The notes under the pieces: model-generated
What the model was told of the DNA's origin: nothing
What the model saw: only the letters and a program-made list of their open reading frames with translations
Database searches by the model: none
Program-made: the position numbers and the translations under genes
DNA from: Desulfomonilaceae bacterium
Lineage (GTDB): Bacteria > Desulfobacterota > Desulfomonilia > Desulfomonilales > Desulfomonilaceae
Direction: 5' to 3'
Assembly: GCA_041662605.1 (NCBI GenBank)
Contig: JBAZSD010000019.1
Span: 1 to 64,000 of the forward strand
DNA: 64,000 nt
Part shown: piece after piece, positions 8,225 through 16,240 of the stretch
Layout: every line of letters starts with the position of its first letter
How positions within the stretch are numbered: the stretch's first letter is position 1

Positions 8225-9547
8225 TTGCAGTCGCTGTCTTTGCGTCAAACCAGGCTAACAATAAATTGCGACCAGAAGCTGACTCGTGTTGTGACGTCGT
8301 TTGTTGAGAACGCCGGGATTTGTTTTGGTCTGGAACCCGAAAGCGCCCTGGACCTGACTCTTGCATCCGAGGAAATCTTCAATTATCTCTCGTTCACTGG
8401 AGTACAGGGAGAACAGCTCACTCTTACATGCCGCCAAGGCGGTTATTTTGTTGACCTTGAATTTGAGTTCCACTCTGAAGAGTTTGGGCTTTCAATGTTT
8501 AACCTCACAGCGGCAAACTCGGTTGAAAATGACAACGCGGTGCTGGAAACCGGCCTTCTGATAGCGTCAAGACTGGTGGATCGATTTTCATTTTTCAGGC
8601 AAGATAGTTTATCAATGCTGATCCTGGAGAAAGAGAAATCTTATCCCACCATCGGAGAAAGCCTTGAAAAACAACCGGGGCCGCTTAAGAACTCCGTCAT
8701 AAAACGTCCTGATTTAGAGGAGGTTAAACTTTTCGTTCGCTATGTGACGCAAAATTATGGTGCATGTGTTGTTCCATCCAGCTTTCAGACTCCAGGTAAA
8801 GTCGCTGACATGGTTAAGTATGGGCATTACGATGTTGCTATCGCTTCCGACAATTCCGGCGCTATTGGTGGCGGAATTGTTTGGAGCTGGAAGAATGAAA
8901 AACTCGTAGAGTTTTTTGGTCCCTTTGTCTTCGGTCAGCGGGAATATTCCACTATACCGGTTGAACTGGCTGATCACATGATATCGTCGATTGCTCGAAC
9001 CACTGCGATGGGGCTTATGACACAATCTCCCAGCCCTGATTTGCCTACTGATTACTTTGAGCCGCTCGGAGCCATCAGCAGCATTAAACCAGGACAGGAA
9101 TCCTGTGAATCAAACTCTTATTACCGCCACTTGCGGGAAGATCCTGGAACCTCTGTATGGGCGCATAGATTGATCGAAGAATTCTTGATCCAAGAATATC
9201 GCAAGCATGTTCTTGCCCGTCGAATTAACCTTGTCACCAGCGAAGGAGAAAATAAATCTCAAGATTCAGTGATTGCGACGGAACTTGACAAGTCGATCAG
9301 CAAGGCTACTCTCAAACCGATATGGTGGGGACATGACGACCTTTCGCTTCTGCACGCCCACATACGAGCGCTTGTTCAGGAAGGAGTCTTCAATATTTTC
9401 TTTGAAATGGATTTAGGCCGACCATGGGAATGTCATTTTACAACAAGCCTTCTTGGATCGGGTTTTGAGCCACGTCTAATTTTACCTTACGCCGGGTCTA
9501 GTGACATCTTGATTTTTCAACACATAGGGAGCGCAGGCGTCTTATGA
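8225..9547 (+). CDS. RsbW-like ATPase domain fused to an unknown C-terminal domain
   Basis: A 440-residue cytoplasmic protein. I place the start at the TTG at 8225, six bases after GGAGGAG; the frame extends 14 codons further upstream but without a ribosome site. Residues 1-150 resemble HATPase_c_2 (anti-sigma serine kinase, RsbW/SpoIIAB type) with an N-box-like LTLASEEIFNYL near residue 45, though the later ATP-lid glycines are weak. Residues 160-440 look like an alpha/beta acyltransferase-type (GNAT-like) fold containing YDVAIASDNSGAIGGGIVW, but I do not recognise the family. Its stop overlaps the next start (ATGA), so it is made with the HisC-like enzyme. Function unknown. Confidence 0.6.
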   Translation: MQSLSLRQTRLTINCDQKLTRVVTSFVENAGICFGLEPESALDLTLASEEIFNYLSFTGVQGEQLTLTCRQGGYFVDLEFEFHSEEFGLSMFNLTAANSVENDNAVLETGLLIASRLVDRFSFFRQDSLSMLILEKEKSYPTIGESLEKQPGPLKNSVIKRPDLEEVKLFVRYVTQNYGACVVPSSFQTPGKVADMVKYGHYDVAIASDNSGAIGGGIVWSWKNEKLVEFFGPFVFGQREYSTIPVELADHMISSIARTTAMGLMTQSPSPDLPTDYFEPLGAISSIKPGQESCESNSYYRHLREDPGTSVWAHRLIEEFLIQEYRKHVLARRINLVTSEGENKSQDSVIATELDKSISKATLKPIWWGHDDLSLLHAHIRALVQEGVFNIFFEMDLGRPWECHFTTSLLGSGFEPRLILPYAGSSDILIFQHIGSAGVL

Positions 9548-10647
9548 GTTCGTGGTCTCCAGAAAAACTATTGCCTGAGTACGTCAGGACTTTTGAATCA
9601 TACATACCAAGCAAACCAGACCAGGAATTGGCAAAGCTTTACGGCTGCTCCAGAATCTTCAGGCTCAACAACAATGAAAACGCTCTGGGCCCTCCTCCGG
9701 CGGCTCAAGAAATTCTTAAAATGTTTGACCCCAGGCGAGTGTCTAATTACCCAAGTGGAGACAGTTATTATCTCCGTAGAAAATTGGCCGAAAAATATGG
9801 AAAAGATCCGGACCAGTTTCTGGTCGGTAATGGAGCGAATGAGGTCATTGGTTTTGTCATCAAGGCATTTTGCGAAAAAGGAAATGACATCATCACAGCA
9901 GACAAGACGTTTGCAGTTTACGAATGGATAGCAAAATTTTCAGGTATTGAAACCAGGCTTGTCCCACTGAAAGATTTTACCTTTGATGATGACGCCATAT
10001 TAAGAAACATCAGTTCCAACACAAAGGTAATTTTCATCTGTAATCCTAATAACCCTACAGGAACTTATTGGTCATCAAAAAAACTCGAGAGATTTCTTCA
10101 GAAAATTGACAAACGGACAGTCGTAGTTGTGGATGAGGCCTATCACGAGTTTGTAGAACAGGATGACTACCCTGATGGCATGTCATTTATAGACAGATAT
10201 CCAAATCTTGTAGTTTTCAGAACCTTTTCCAAAATGTATGGACTGGCTGGTCTTCGTATAGGATACCTGGTCGGGAACCTGAAAACCGTTGAAGTAATAA
10301 GAAAAACTTGCATAGTCTACTCTGTTAACGTCATGGCTCAGGAAGCGGCGCTGGCGGCCATCGACGATGATGAACACGTTACCAGAACCTGTCGCCTGGT
10401 TCGAAATGGCAAGACTTTTTTGACTTCTGAACTCCGGATTCTCGGCTTACCTTACCGATGTGGCGAAGGGAATTACGTCATGATCAAACTGCCTATGAAT
10501 GACAGTCTAGCCTATCGGAGACTCATGACTGCTGGTGTAATGGTACGCTCCATGACCGGATTTCGTTTTCCTAATTACATTCGTGTAACTATTGCACATG
10601 ATGAGGCAATGAGGGCGCTCGTGGCCGCGCTCTCTGATATTTTGTAA
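9544..10647 (+). CDS. HisC-like PLP aminotransferase
   Basis: A 367-residue class I/II aminotransferase closest to histidinol-phosphate aminotransferases. It has the N-terminal LNNNENALGPPP motif (substrate phosphate/carboxylate arm), GANEVIGF (PLP phosphate), FICNPNNPTGTYW (about residue 160), VVVDEAYHEFV (PLP pyridine Asp) and the catalytic lysine in RTFSKMYGLAGLRIGYLVG (about residue 230). Length fits the family. Because it overlaps the preceding unknown ATPase-domain gene by 4 bp and no other his gene is nearby, it may act on a different phosphorylated or amino substrate; many stand-alone HisC paralogues do. Confidence 0.85.
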   Translation: MSSWSPEKLLPEYVRTFESYIPSKPDQELAKLYGCSRIFRLNNNENALGPPPAAQEILKMFDPRRVSNYPSGDSYYLRRKLAEKYGKDPDQFLVGNGANEVIGFVIKAFCEKGNDIITADKTFAVYEWIAKFSGIETRLVPLKDFTFDDDAILRNISSNTKVIFICNPNNPTGTYWSSKKLERFLQKIDKRTVVVVDEAYHEFVEQDDYPDGMSFIDRYPNLVVFRTFSKMYGLAGLRIGYLVGNLKTVEVIRKTCIVYSVNVMAQEAALAAIDDDEHVTRTCRLVRNGKTFLTSELRILGLPYRCGEGNYVMIKLPMNDSLAYRRLMTAGVMVRSMTGFRFPNYIRVTIAHDEAMRALVAALSDIL

Positions 10648-10678
10648 ATCTGAACGTCAGAGGCATTAAAGTCCGGTC

Positions 10679-12973
10679 ATGAAAAATATGTCAATAAACA
10701 TAGGATCAAGTCTGGTCAGGCCGGACGCCATAGATAAGGTTACCGGCCAAGCGAAGTTCGCCACTGATTATTATGGGGAAGACCACATTTGGGCCGGGGT
10801 CAAAAGGGCCGGCGTTCCTCACGCTGTACTCAGGCATATAGATACATCTGGAGCTTCGGCTATGCCTGGGGTGATCGCTGTTCTCACTCACGAACATATT
10901 AATGGCACAAACAGACAGGGGGTAGTGAGGAAAGATCAGCCCGTTCTGGTGGACGACAAGATCCGGCATTGCGGCGACGCTGTGGCCCTGGTAATAGCCG
11001 AGACAAAAGCTGCTGTGGAAGCGGGGATTAGAGCTATCAGGATCAGCTTTGATCAACTCGAATCCGTAACAGACGTGAGACGTTCGATGGAGCCGGGCGC
11101 GCCTCTGGTTCATGAAAACCATGAGACGGGAAATATTCTCTTGCAGGGCCAAATTTCAGTAGGCGCCGGCTCGTCGGGTGAAAAAGACTGTGCTGTCATG
11201 GTCGAGGCGACTTTTGAAACCCAGTGGCAGGAACACGCTTACCTGGAAACTGAAAACGGATGGGCGAGGCTTGACGATCAGGGTCGCATTGAAATTATCT
11301 GCTCAACTCAAGCGCCGTTCCGAGACCGTGTCGAAATAGCGGAGGCGCTCGGCATGAATCCGCAGGACATCCGGGTTATCGTTCCATACATCGGTGGAGC
11401 ATTCGGTGGCAAAGATGGCATAACCGTGCAGACATTGTTGGCCCTCGCCGCTCAACACTCCAACGGTCGTCCCGTCAAGATGTGGTGGGATCGGGAAGAA
11501 TCTTTTCTAGCCGGCGCTAAACGTCATCCTGCCACGATGTGTTATCGTCTCGGAGCCAAACAAGATGGATCACTGCACTTTCTTGAGGCTGATATCACTT
11601 TGGATACTGGTCCCTACGACCATCTGGGTGGAGTGGTGCTTGCCTTGGCCATGGAGCACTCAGGAGGAGCGTACCGGATTCCCAATGGCCTTATTAAAGG
11701 CCGATGTGTTTACACTAACAATCCCATTGGCGGCGCGTTCAGAGGTTTTGGAGTTACCCAGGCCACATTTGGCATAGAAAGGGCCGTGGACATGCTGGCT
11801 CATAAAATGGGCAAGGATCCTTTGGAAATTCGCCTCAAAAACGCTTTGAGAAAACGGGACCAAAATTTTGTCGGTAAAACGCTTACAACGTCCACCGGAA
11901 TCGTAGAATGCCTTGAAACGCTATCAAAAAATCGGCTCTGGGCGGAAAGATCAAAATGGATAGAATCCGCTGGTCGGTTTAAACGTAGGGGAGCAGGAAT
12001 ATCGACCATGGCCCATGCGTCCGGTTATGGGCCGGTAGTGCCCGATTACGCGAACGCAAAAATAGAATTAACTCCTGAAGGCAAAGTTAGAATTTATTGC
12101 GGCGTAGTTGACATGGGACAAGGCAACAACACGTCCAACACACAGATCGTTGGAACCATGTTGAACCAGTCGGCTGAAAACATCGAACTCATTCTGCCCG
12201 ACACTGACAGAACCCTTCCTAGCTGTTCAGCGTCTGCAAGCCGCTGTGTTTACACTTTCGGTAACGCCTTGATTGTTGCGACTGATCTTATGAAAGAGAG
12301 GCTATTCCAGAAAGCGGCCGACCTCATCATGTCAAAGGATCTGCAAGAATTCGCCTTGGTTAATGGGGCGATAAAACATCTACCATCAAACAAGGAAATT
12401 TCTCTCCAACAAATGGCAAGATCAATGAACACCAGTGAGAGAACTTTCACCGGGTACTTCAGAGCGCCTGTAGCCTCGGATAGGGTAACTGAGGATCCAA
12501 GCCTGAGATTACATGGTATTCCGCACAATCTTTTTTCGTATGCGGTTGCGCTGGGGTATGTGGAAGCTGATGAGATCACTGGGCAAGTCAAGGTTGAAAA
12601 ATACCTCACAATCAGCGATTGCGGTACTGTGCTCAATCCTCTGCTTTATGAACAACAAATTCAGGGGGGAGTCTGCCAGGGATTGGGGTTGGCGATTTAT
12701 GAGGATTTCGTGGTCAGCGGGGCTAAGGGGCTCACTGGTGACTTTTCCAAATACCTGATCCCTACGGCCATGGACATTCCTGATATAGAATCATTAGCTT
12801 TGGGGATATATGAATCCTCCGGGCCTTTTGGGTTAAAGGGCATCGGTGAAATTTCCATTAACGGTCCTTTACCTGCAATAGCTAACGCTGTTTTTGACGC
12901 CACCGGTTCAATGGTTAACAAGTCGCCGTTATCGCCCGAAAACATATTGAACGCTCTCAAATCAGACTCATAG
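10679..12973 (+). CDS. Molybdenum hydroxylase large (catalytic) subunit, xanthine dehydrogenase family
   Basis: A 764-residue molybdopterin-cytosine-dinucleotide subunit of the xanthine dehydrogenase/CoxL family. The N-terminal a/b hammerhead domain covers about residues 1-115 (SLVRPDAIDKVTGQAKFATDY). The Mo-binding domain has IGGAFGGKDG (about 240), GGAFRGFGVTQATFGIERAVD (about 352), VDMGQGNNT (about 480) and the conserved glutamate in LKGIGEIS (Glu724), the base in hydroxylation. The large-small-medium gene order and short intergenic gaps show a heterotrimer. The substrate (purine, N-heterocycle or aldehyde) is not evident. The AYRXSFR loop of CO dehydrogenase is absent. No maturation gene (XdhC/CoxF or MocA) lies beside it. 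Confidence 0.93.
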   Translation: MKNMSINIGSSLVRPDAIDKVTGQAKFATDYYGEDHIWAGVKRAGVPHAVLRHIDTSGASAMPGVIAVLTHEHINGTNRQGVVRKDQPVLVDDKIRHCGDAVALVIAETKAAVEAGIRAIRISFDQLESVTDVRRSMEPGAPLVHENHETGNILLQGQISVGAGSSGEKDCAVMVEATFETQWQEHAYLETENGWARLDDQGRIEIICSTQAPFRDRVEIAEALGMNPQDIRVIVPYIGGAFGGKDGITVQTLLALAAQHSNGRPVKMWWDREESFLAGAKRHPATMCYRLGAKQDGSLHFLEADITLDTGPYDHLGGVVLALAMEHSGGAYRIPNGLIKGRCVYTNNPIGGAFRGFGVTQATFGIERAVDMLAHKMGKDPLEIRLKNALRKRDQNFVGKTLTTSTGIVECLETLSKNRLWAERSKWIESAGRFKRRGAGISTMAHASGYGPVVPDYANAKIELTPEGKVRIYCGVVDMGQGNNTSNTQIVGTMLNQSAENIELILPDTDRTLPSCSASASRCVYTFGNALIVATDLMKERLFQKAADLIMSKDLQEFALVNGAIKHLPSNKEISLQQMARSMNTSERTFTGYFRAPVASDRVTEDPSLRLHGIPHNLFSYAVALGYVEADEITGQVKVEKYLTISDCGTVLNPLLYEQQIQGGVCQGLGLAIYEDFVVSGAKGLTGDFSKYLIPTAMDIPDIESLALGIYESSGPFGLKGIGEISINGPLPAIANAVFDATGSMVNKSPLSPENILNALKSDS

Positions 12974-12986
12974 GAGCAGGTGGGAA

Positions 12987-13457
12987 TTGTTAATCTCGTT
13001 CAAGCTAAACGGAAATGACGTTTTTCTGGAAACTGCTCCTGATCGAAGAGTGATCGATCTTCTCAGGGAAGACATCGGACTTACAGGTTCCAAGGAGTCT
13101 TGTGGTAGAGGAGATTGTGGCTCATGCTCCATACTTGTCGATGGAGAGCAGCGTCTTTCATGTCTTATGCTGGCCGCACAGTTGGAAGGTCGAGAAATCA
13201 TCACCATCGAAGGTTTTTCACTTCAACAAGACCAATTAAGTAATGTCCAGCAAAAATTTATAGAACTTGGAGCGACCCAGTGCGGTTTTTGCACACCTGG
13301 TATGGTAATAGCCGCTACTGCGCTGCTGCGAGAAAACCCTTGCCCAACAAGGGATGAGGCTAGAGAAGCCATCTCAGGAAATCTTTGCCGATGTGGAGCA
13401 TACCAAAAAATACTGGATGCCGTTGAAGCTGCCGCTAAAGGAACAATTGAGCTGTGA
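12987..13457 (+). CDS. Molybdenum hydroxylase small subunit, two [2Fe-2S] clusters
   Basis: A 156-residue ferredoxin subunit of the XdhC/CoxS type. The N-terminal plant-type [2Fe-2S] site is CGRGDCGSCSILVDGEQRLSC (four Cys). The C-terminal helical domain carries the second cluster with CGFCTPGM and CRCGAYQKI. TTG start at 12987 after GGAGCAGGTGGGA; a gap of 13 bp follows the large-subunit stop. It passes electrons from the Mo site to the FAD subunit. Length is normal. Confidence 0.95.
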   Translation: MLISFKLNGNDVFLETAPDRRVIDLLREDIGLTGSKESCGRGDCGSCSILVDGEQRLSCLMLAAQLEGREIITIEGFSLQQDQLSNVQQKFIELGATQCGFCTPGMVIAATALLRENPCPTRDEAREAISGNLCRCGAYQKILDAVEAAAKGTIEL

Positions 13458-13460
13458 AAC

Positions 13461-14303
13461 ATGACGGATGTATTCCTTCCACAAGATATTGACGAACTCT
13501 GGAGCCTATTGAACACGAAACCAGAGGCGGTGTTATACGCCGGCGGAACCGATCTTCTAGTCAAGAGGCGATCTGGACTGATCGACCCCCCTTCTCTTGT
13601 TTGTCTGGAGCGAATTCAAGAATTGAAAGGGGTTAGACAAGATGGCGATTGGATTTTTGTAGGCGCCCTTACAACCCACAGTCAATTGCTGTGTCACCCT
13701 ATCATTGAAAATGATTATCAAGTCCTGAGTCAGGCTGTCGCGGTTCTAGGATCACCGCCGGTGAGAAACATGGGAACTATCGGTGGTAATATAGTTACGG
13801 CTTCACCTGCGGGCGACACTTTGGCTCCATGGTACGTGCTGGACGCTGAGATCGAAATCCGATCGGAGTCAACGAGCAGGAGAGTTCCGATCAGTTCGTT
13901 CATATTGGGCCCCGGTCAGGTAGATCTTCGGCGAGGAGAGATTCTCGCCGGGGTTTGGACAAAAAGACCTCAAGGTTTTCATATCCGACATTACGAGAAA
14001 GTCGGGAGACGTAACGCTTTGGCATGTGCGGTAGTCAGCATGGCAGCTTTAATGAATATTTCCGCAGATAATGCAATATCCGAAATACGCGTGGCATGGG
14101 GAAGCGTTGGTCCTACCATAATGAGATTCAGGGAAATCGAGAGTTTTCTTGTAGGCAGACCGCTGACTCCAAGGGGTCTTGGTGACGCAATCCTCCAAGT
14201 ACAACAATCAGTTATCCCCATAGACGACATAAGGGCTTCCGCCAATTACAGACGTGAAGTGGCCGGTAAGCTTCTCCTTCGCCTTATCGGCTACACATCT
14301 TAA
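13461..14303 (+). CDS. Molybdenum hydroxylase medium (FAD) subunit
   Basis: A 280-residue FAD-binding subunit (CoxM/HcrB family). The two FAD pyrophosphate motifs are seen as YAGGTDLLVKRRSG (about residue 30) and NMGTIGGNIVTASPAGD (about 104). The C-terminal CO_deh_flav_C domain ends near LLLRLIG. The length is that of the basic CoxM form. The ~40-residue insert that carries a [4Fe-4S] cluster in 4-hydroxybenzoyl-CoA reductase is absent, arguing against that enzyme. Start 4 bp after the small-subunit stop. Electron acceptor is probably NAD+ or a ferredoxin/quinone route; not determinable. Confidence 0.93.
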   Translation: MTDVFLPQDIDELWSLLNTKPEAVLYAGGTDLLVKRRSGLIDPPSLVCLERIQELKGVRQDGDWIFVGALTTHSQLLCHPIIENDYQVLSQAVAVLGSPPVRNMGTIGGNIVTASPAGDTLAPWYVLDAEIEIRSESTSRRVPISSFILGPGQVDLRRGEILAGVWTKRPQGFHIRHYEKVGRRNALACAVVSMAALMNISADNAISEIRVAWGSVGPTIMRFREIESFLVGRPLTPRGLGDAILQVQQSVIPIDDIRASANYRREVAGKLLLRLIGYTS

Positions 14304-14363
14304 CTGTGATCACGGATACGGAGATGTCAGTCTTTTGAAAACAGGATTCAGGAAACCTTTTTC

Positions 14364-15524
14364 ATGGTGAAGAAAGAGAGCCTTTGGAGCAGGGAGTTCA
14401 TTGGTATCAATGCCGTCGCTTTCTTGACGTATTGCAACATAGCAATCTTTTTTCAATTTCACGATTATCTGGCGACTCTAAACATACCCCCAAATCAAAT
14501 AGGATTTCTAATAGCGTTATTTTCCATATCAGCGCTCATAATCAGGCCCATCATCAGTCCCATGGTAACGGATCAAAACTCAAAGAAATGGATGTTTACG
14601 GGTTGTTGTTTACTTATTGGCTCACTGGCGCTCTACAATTTTTCCACCGGTTTCTGGTCTATGGCAATTACGAGGGCTCTCCACGGCGCAACCTATGTGA
14701 TGGTCGGAACGGCTGCGACGAGCAAACTCGTCTCAATCATCCCGAAAGACAGAAGCGCTGAGGCTTTTGGAATGGTATCCGCCATTACTTTACTGCCGTT
14801 CGCAGTTGTTCCACCTTTGATGGACCCGTTGAGTAATTTTCTGGGTGGGTTTGACGGCGCAATAAATGTCTCCGCTGCGATGATGCTCATCAATCTACCC
14901 TTAATCGGATTGTTTAAGAGTCACAACACCGAAACTACATTCAATACAAGTCGTTACACAATCAAGGATGGTTGGCTCAATCTGCGCAATCCTCAGGTAT
15001 GGTCCCTGCTTGTTATAAGTCTGATTGTGTGGACGTCGTTCACAACAATATTTTTCTACCTTAAAGGATTTGGAGACCAGATCGGCATTTCCAATCCAGG
15101 GTTCTTCTTCACTGTTTCAACACTTACCGAGATGGCTGTCCGAGTTCTGGCGGGGCATTTGTTTGACAAAGCTGATAAAAAATTATTGCTCACAGCTTCG
15201 CTTGTCGTCCTGGTCGGCGGTTACGTGTCAATCGGGTTGGTGTCAGGTCCCACTGGATTTTTCATTCTTGCGTTTGCGTTAGGCCTGGGTTGGGGAATAA
15301 TACTTCCCGTGATAAACGGCTTTCTGTACGATGTGTCGGAACCTGAGTTCAGAGGTTTGAACGCTAACCTGGCCACACAGATGTTTCAAGCTGGATTTTC
15401 CCTCGGCCCTCTCGCTGGTGGGATGATCTTGAGCCATTACGGATACTTCAGTCTTTTCTTGATAAGCGGACTGTTTTTGCTTACGGCCATTCCACTAACC
15501 TCACTTACAACAGCAAAACGCTAG
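14364..15524 (+). CDS. MFS transporter
   Basis: A 386-residue inner-membrane protein with about 12 hydrophobic helices, of the major facilitator superfamily (drug/efflux-like MFS_1 group). The loop between helices 2 and 3 has IRPIISPMVTDQNSKKWMFTG, a diverged form of the family's motif A, and the second half has VLAGHLFDKADKKLL at the equivalent loop. It lies 60 bp after the molybdenum hydroxylase genes on the same strand and may move that enzyme's substrate or product, but this is only a neighbourhood argument. Confidence 0.88.
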   Translation: MVKKESLWSREFIGINAVAFLTYCNIAIFFQFHDYLATLNIPPNQIGFLIALFSISALIIRPIISPMVTDQNSKKWMFTGCCLLIGSLALYNFSTGFWSMAITRALHGATYVMVGTAATSKLVSIIPKDRSAEAFGMVSAITLLPFAVVPPLMDPLSNFLGGFDGAINVSAAMMLINLPLIGLFKSHNTETTFNTSRYTIKDGWLNLRNPQVWSLLVISLIVWTSFTTIFFYLKGFGDQIGISNPGFFFTVSTLTEMAVRVLAGHLFDKADKKLLLTASLVVLVGGYVSIGLVSGPTGFFILAFALGLGWGIILPVINGFLYDVSEPEFRGLNANLATQMFQAGFSLGPLAGGMILSHYGYFSLFLISGLFLLTAIPLTSLTTAKR

Positions 15525-15555
15525 GATGTAAACACAGGAGTGACAGGCGGGTGCA

Positions 15556-15630
15556 ATGAATCTGAAAAATGAATACATGAACGAAGATATCCAATTGGAC
15601 CCATCAAATTTGTCACGGACTTCCTCCTAA
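15556..15630 (+). CDS. Possible 24-codon leader peptide before the RsbW-like gene
   Basis: A short ATG frame of 24 codons preceded at some distance by AGGAG and ending 3 bp before the next start codon. The downstream RsbW-like gene has no good ribosome site of its own (its -10 region reads CTTCCTCCTAAACA). Translation of this short frame could therefore deliver ribosomes to it by re-initiation. It could also be chance. Confidence 0.3.
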   Translation: MNLKNEYMNEDIQLDPSNLSRTSS

Positions 15631-15633
15631 ACA

Positions 15634-16062
15634 ATGGTGGCTACTAGAGTGGAATCGCTCAAAATACCAGCAGAGATTAACCGTTTGGGCCATGCTCTGG
15701 AATTTATAAGAGAATGCTCCAGGCCGCACGGGTTTTCAAAAGACTTGATCATTAGGATTGAAGTCGTTGTAGAGGAAGTCTTCGTGAATATATGTCTTTA
15801 CGCCTATGGTCCTGAACGTGGCGAAGTTCATATCAATTGTAATTCTGAAACATCTCGTGATGGAATGAGAATAGAAATAGTAGATCATGGTAAACCGTTC
15901 AACCCCTTCGAAGAAGCCCTGCCCGCTGATCGCACGCTCGATATTTCCAAAAGACACATCGGTGGATTGGGAATCTTAATGGTTCGTCAGATGACCGATG
16001 AAGTCTCCTATCTGCGGTCGACAGACGGCAACCATCTTACTCTTACCTTTTACAACAATTGA
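15634..16062 (+). CDS. RsbW-type anti-sigma factor / serine kinase
   Basis: A 142-residue single-domain GHKL ATPase of the HATPase_c_2 (RsbW/SpoIIAB) group. N box VVVEEVFVNICLYAY (Glu and Asn for Mg-ATP, about residues 42-57), G1 box EIVDHGKPFNPFEE (about 88) and G2 box RHIGGLGILMVRQMTDEVSY (about 108) are all present, so it should bind ATP. Such proteins bind a sigma factor or phosphorylate an STAS anti-anti-sigma partner. No STAS or sigma gene is adjacent; the next gene is a membrane nucleotide cyclase, suggesting a joint signalling role. Confidence 0.85.
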   Translation: MVATRVESLKIPAEINRLGHALEFIRECSRPHGFSKDLIIRIEVVVEEVFVNICLYAYGPERGEVHINCNSETSRDGMRIEIVDHGKPFNPFEEALPADRTLDISKRHIGGLGILMVRQMTDEVSYLRSTDGNHLTLTFYNN

Positions 16063-16240
16063 CATATCAAACTCCGTCGTAATTTATCGTTTTCAATGTT
16101 TAGCCAAGATGTTCAGAAAGACATAAGCCAGAGTAACCTTTTGCACGCGCCGCCGAATTTCCGATATGGTCACAGCTCAACGTTTCCTCGGACATTGTTT
16201 TGGGTATTTGTTATATTCCCTGTCAAAGGACACTTAACCA

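Noticed and set aside
13461..14303. 4-hydroxybenzoyl-CoA reductase assignment for the molybdenum hydroxylase
   Set aside because: The medium subunit is too short and lacks the extra Cys-containing loop for the [4Fe-4S] cluster.
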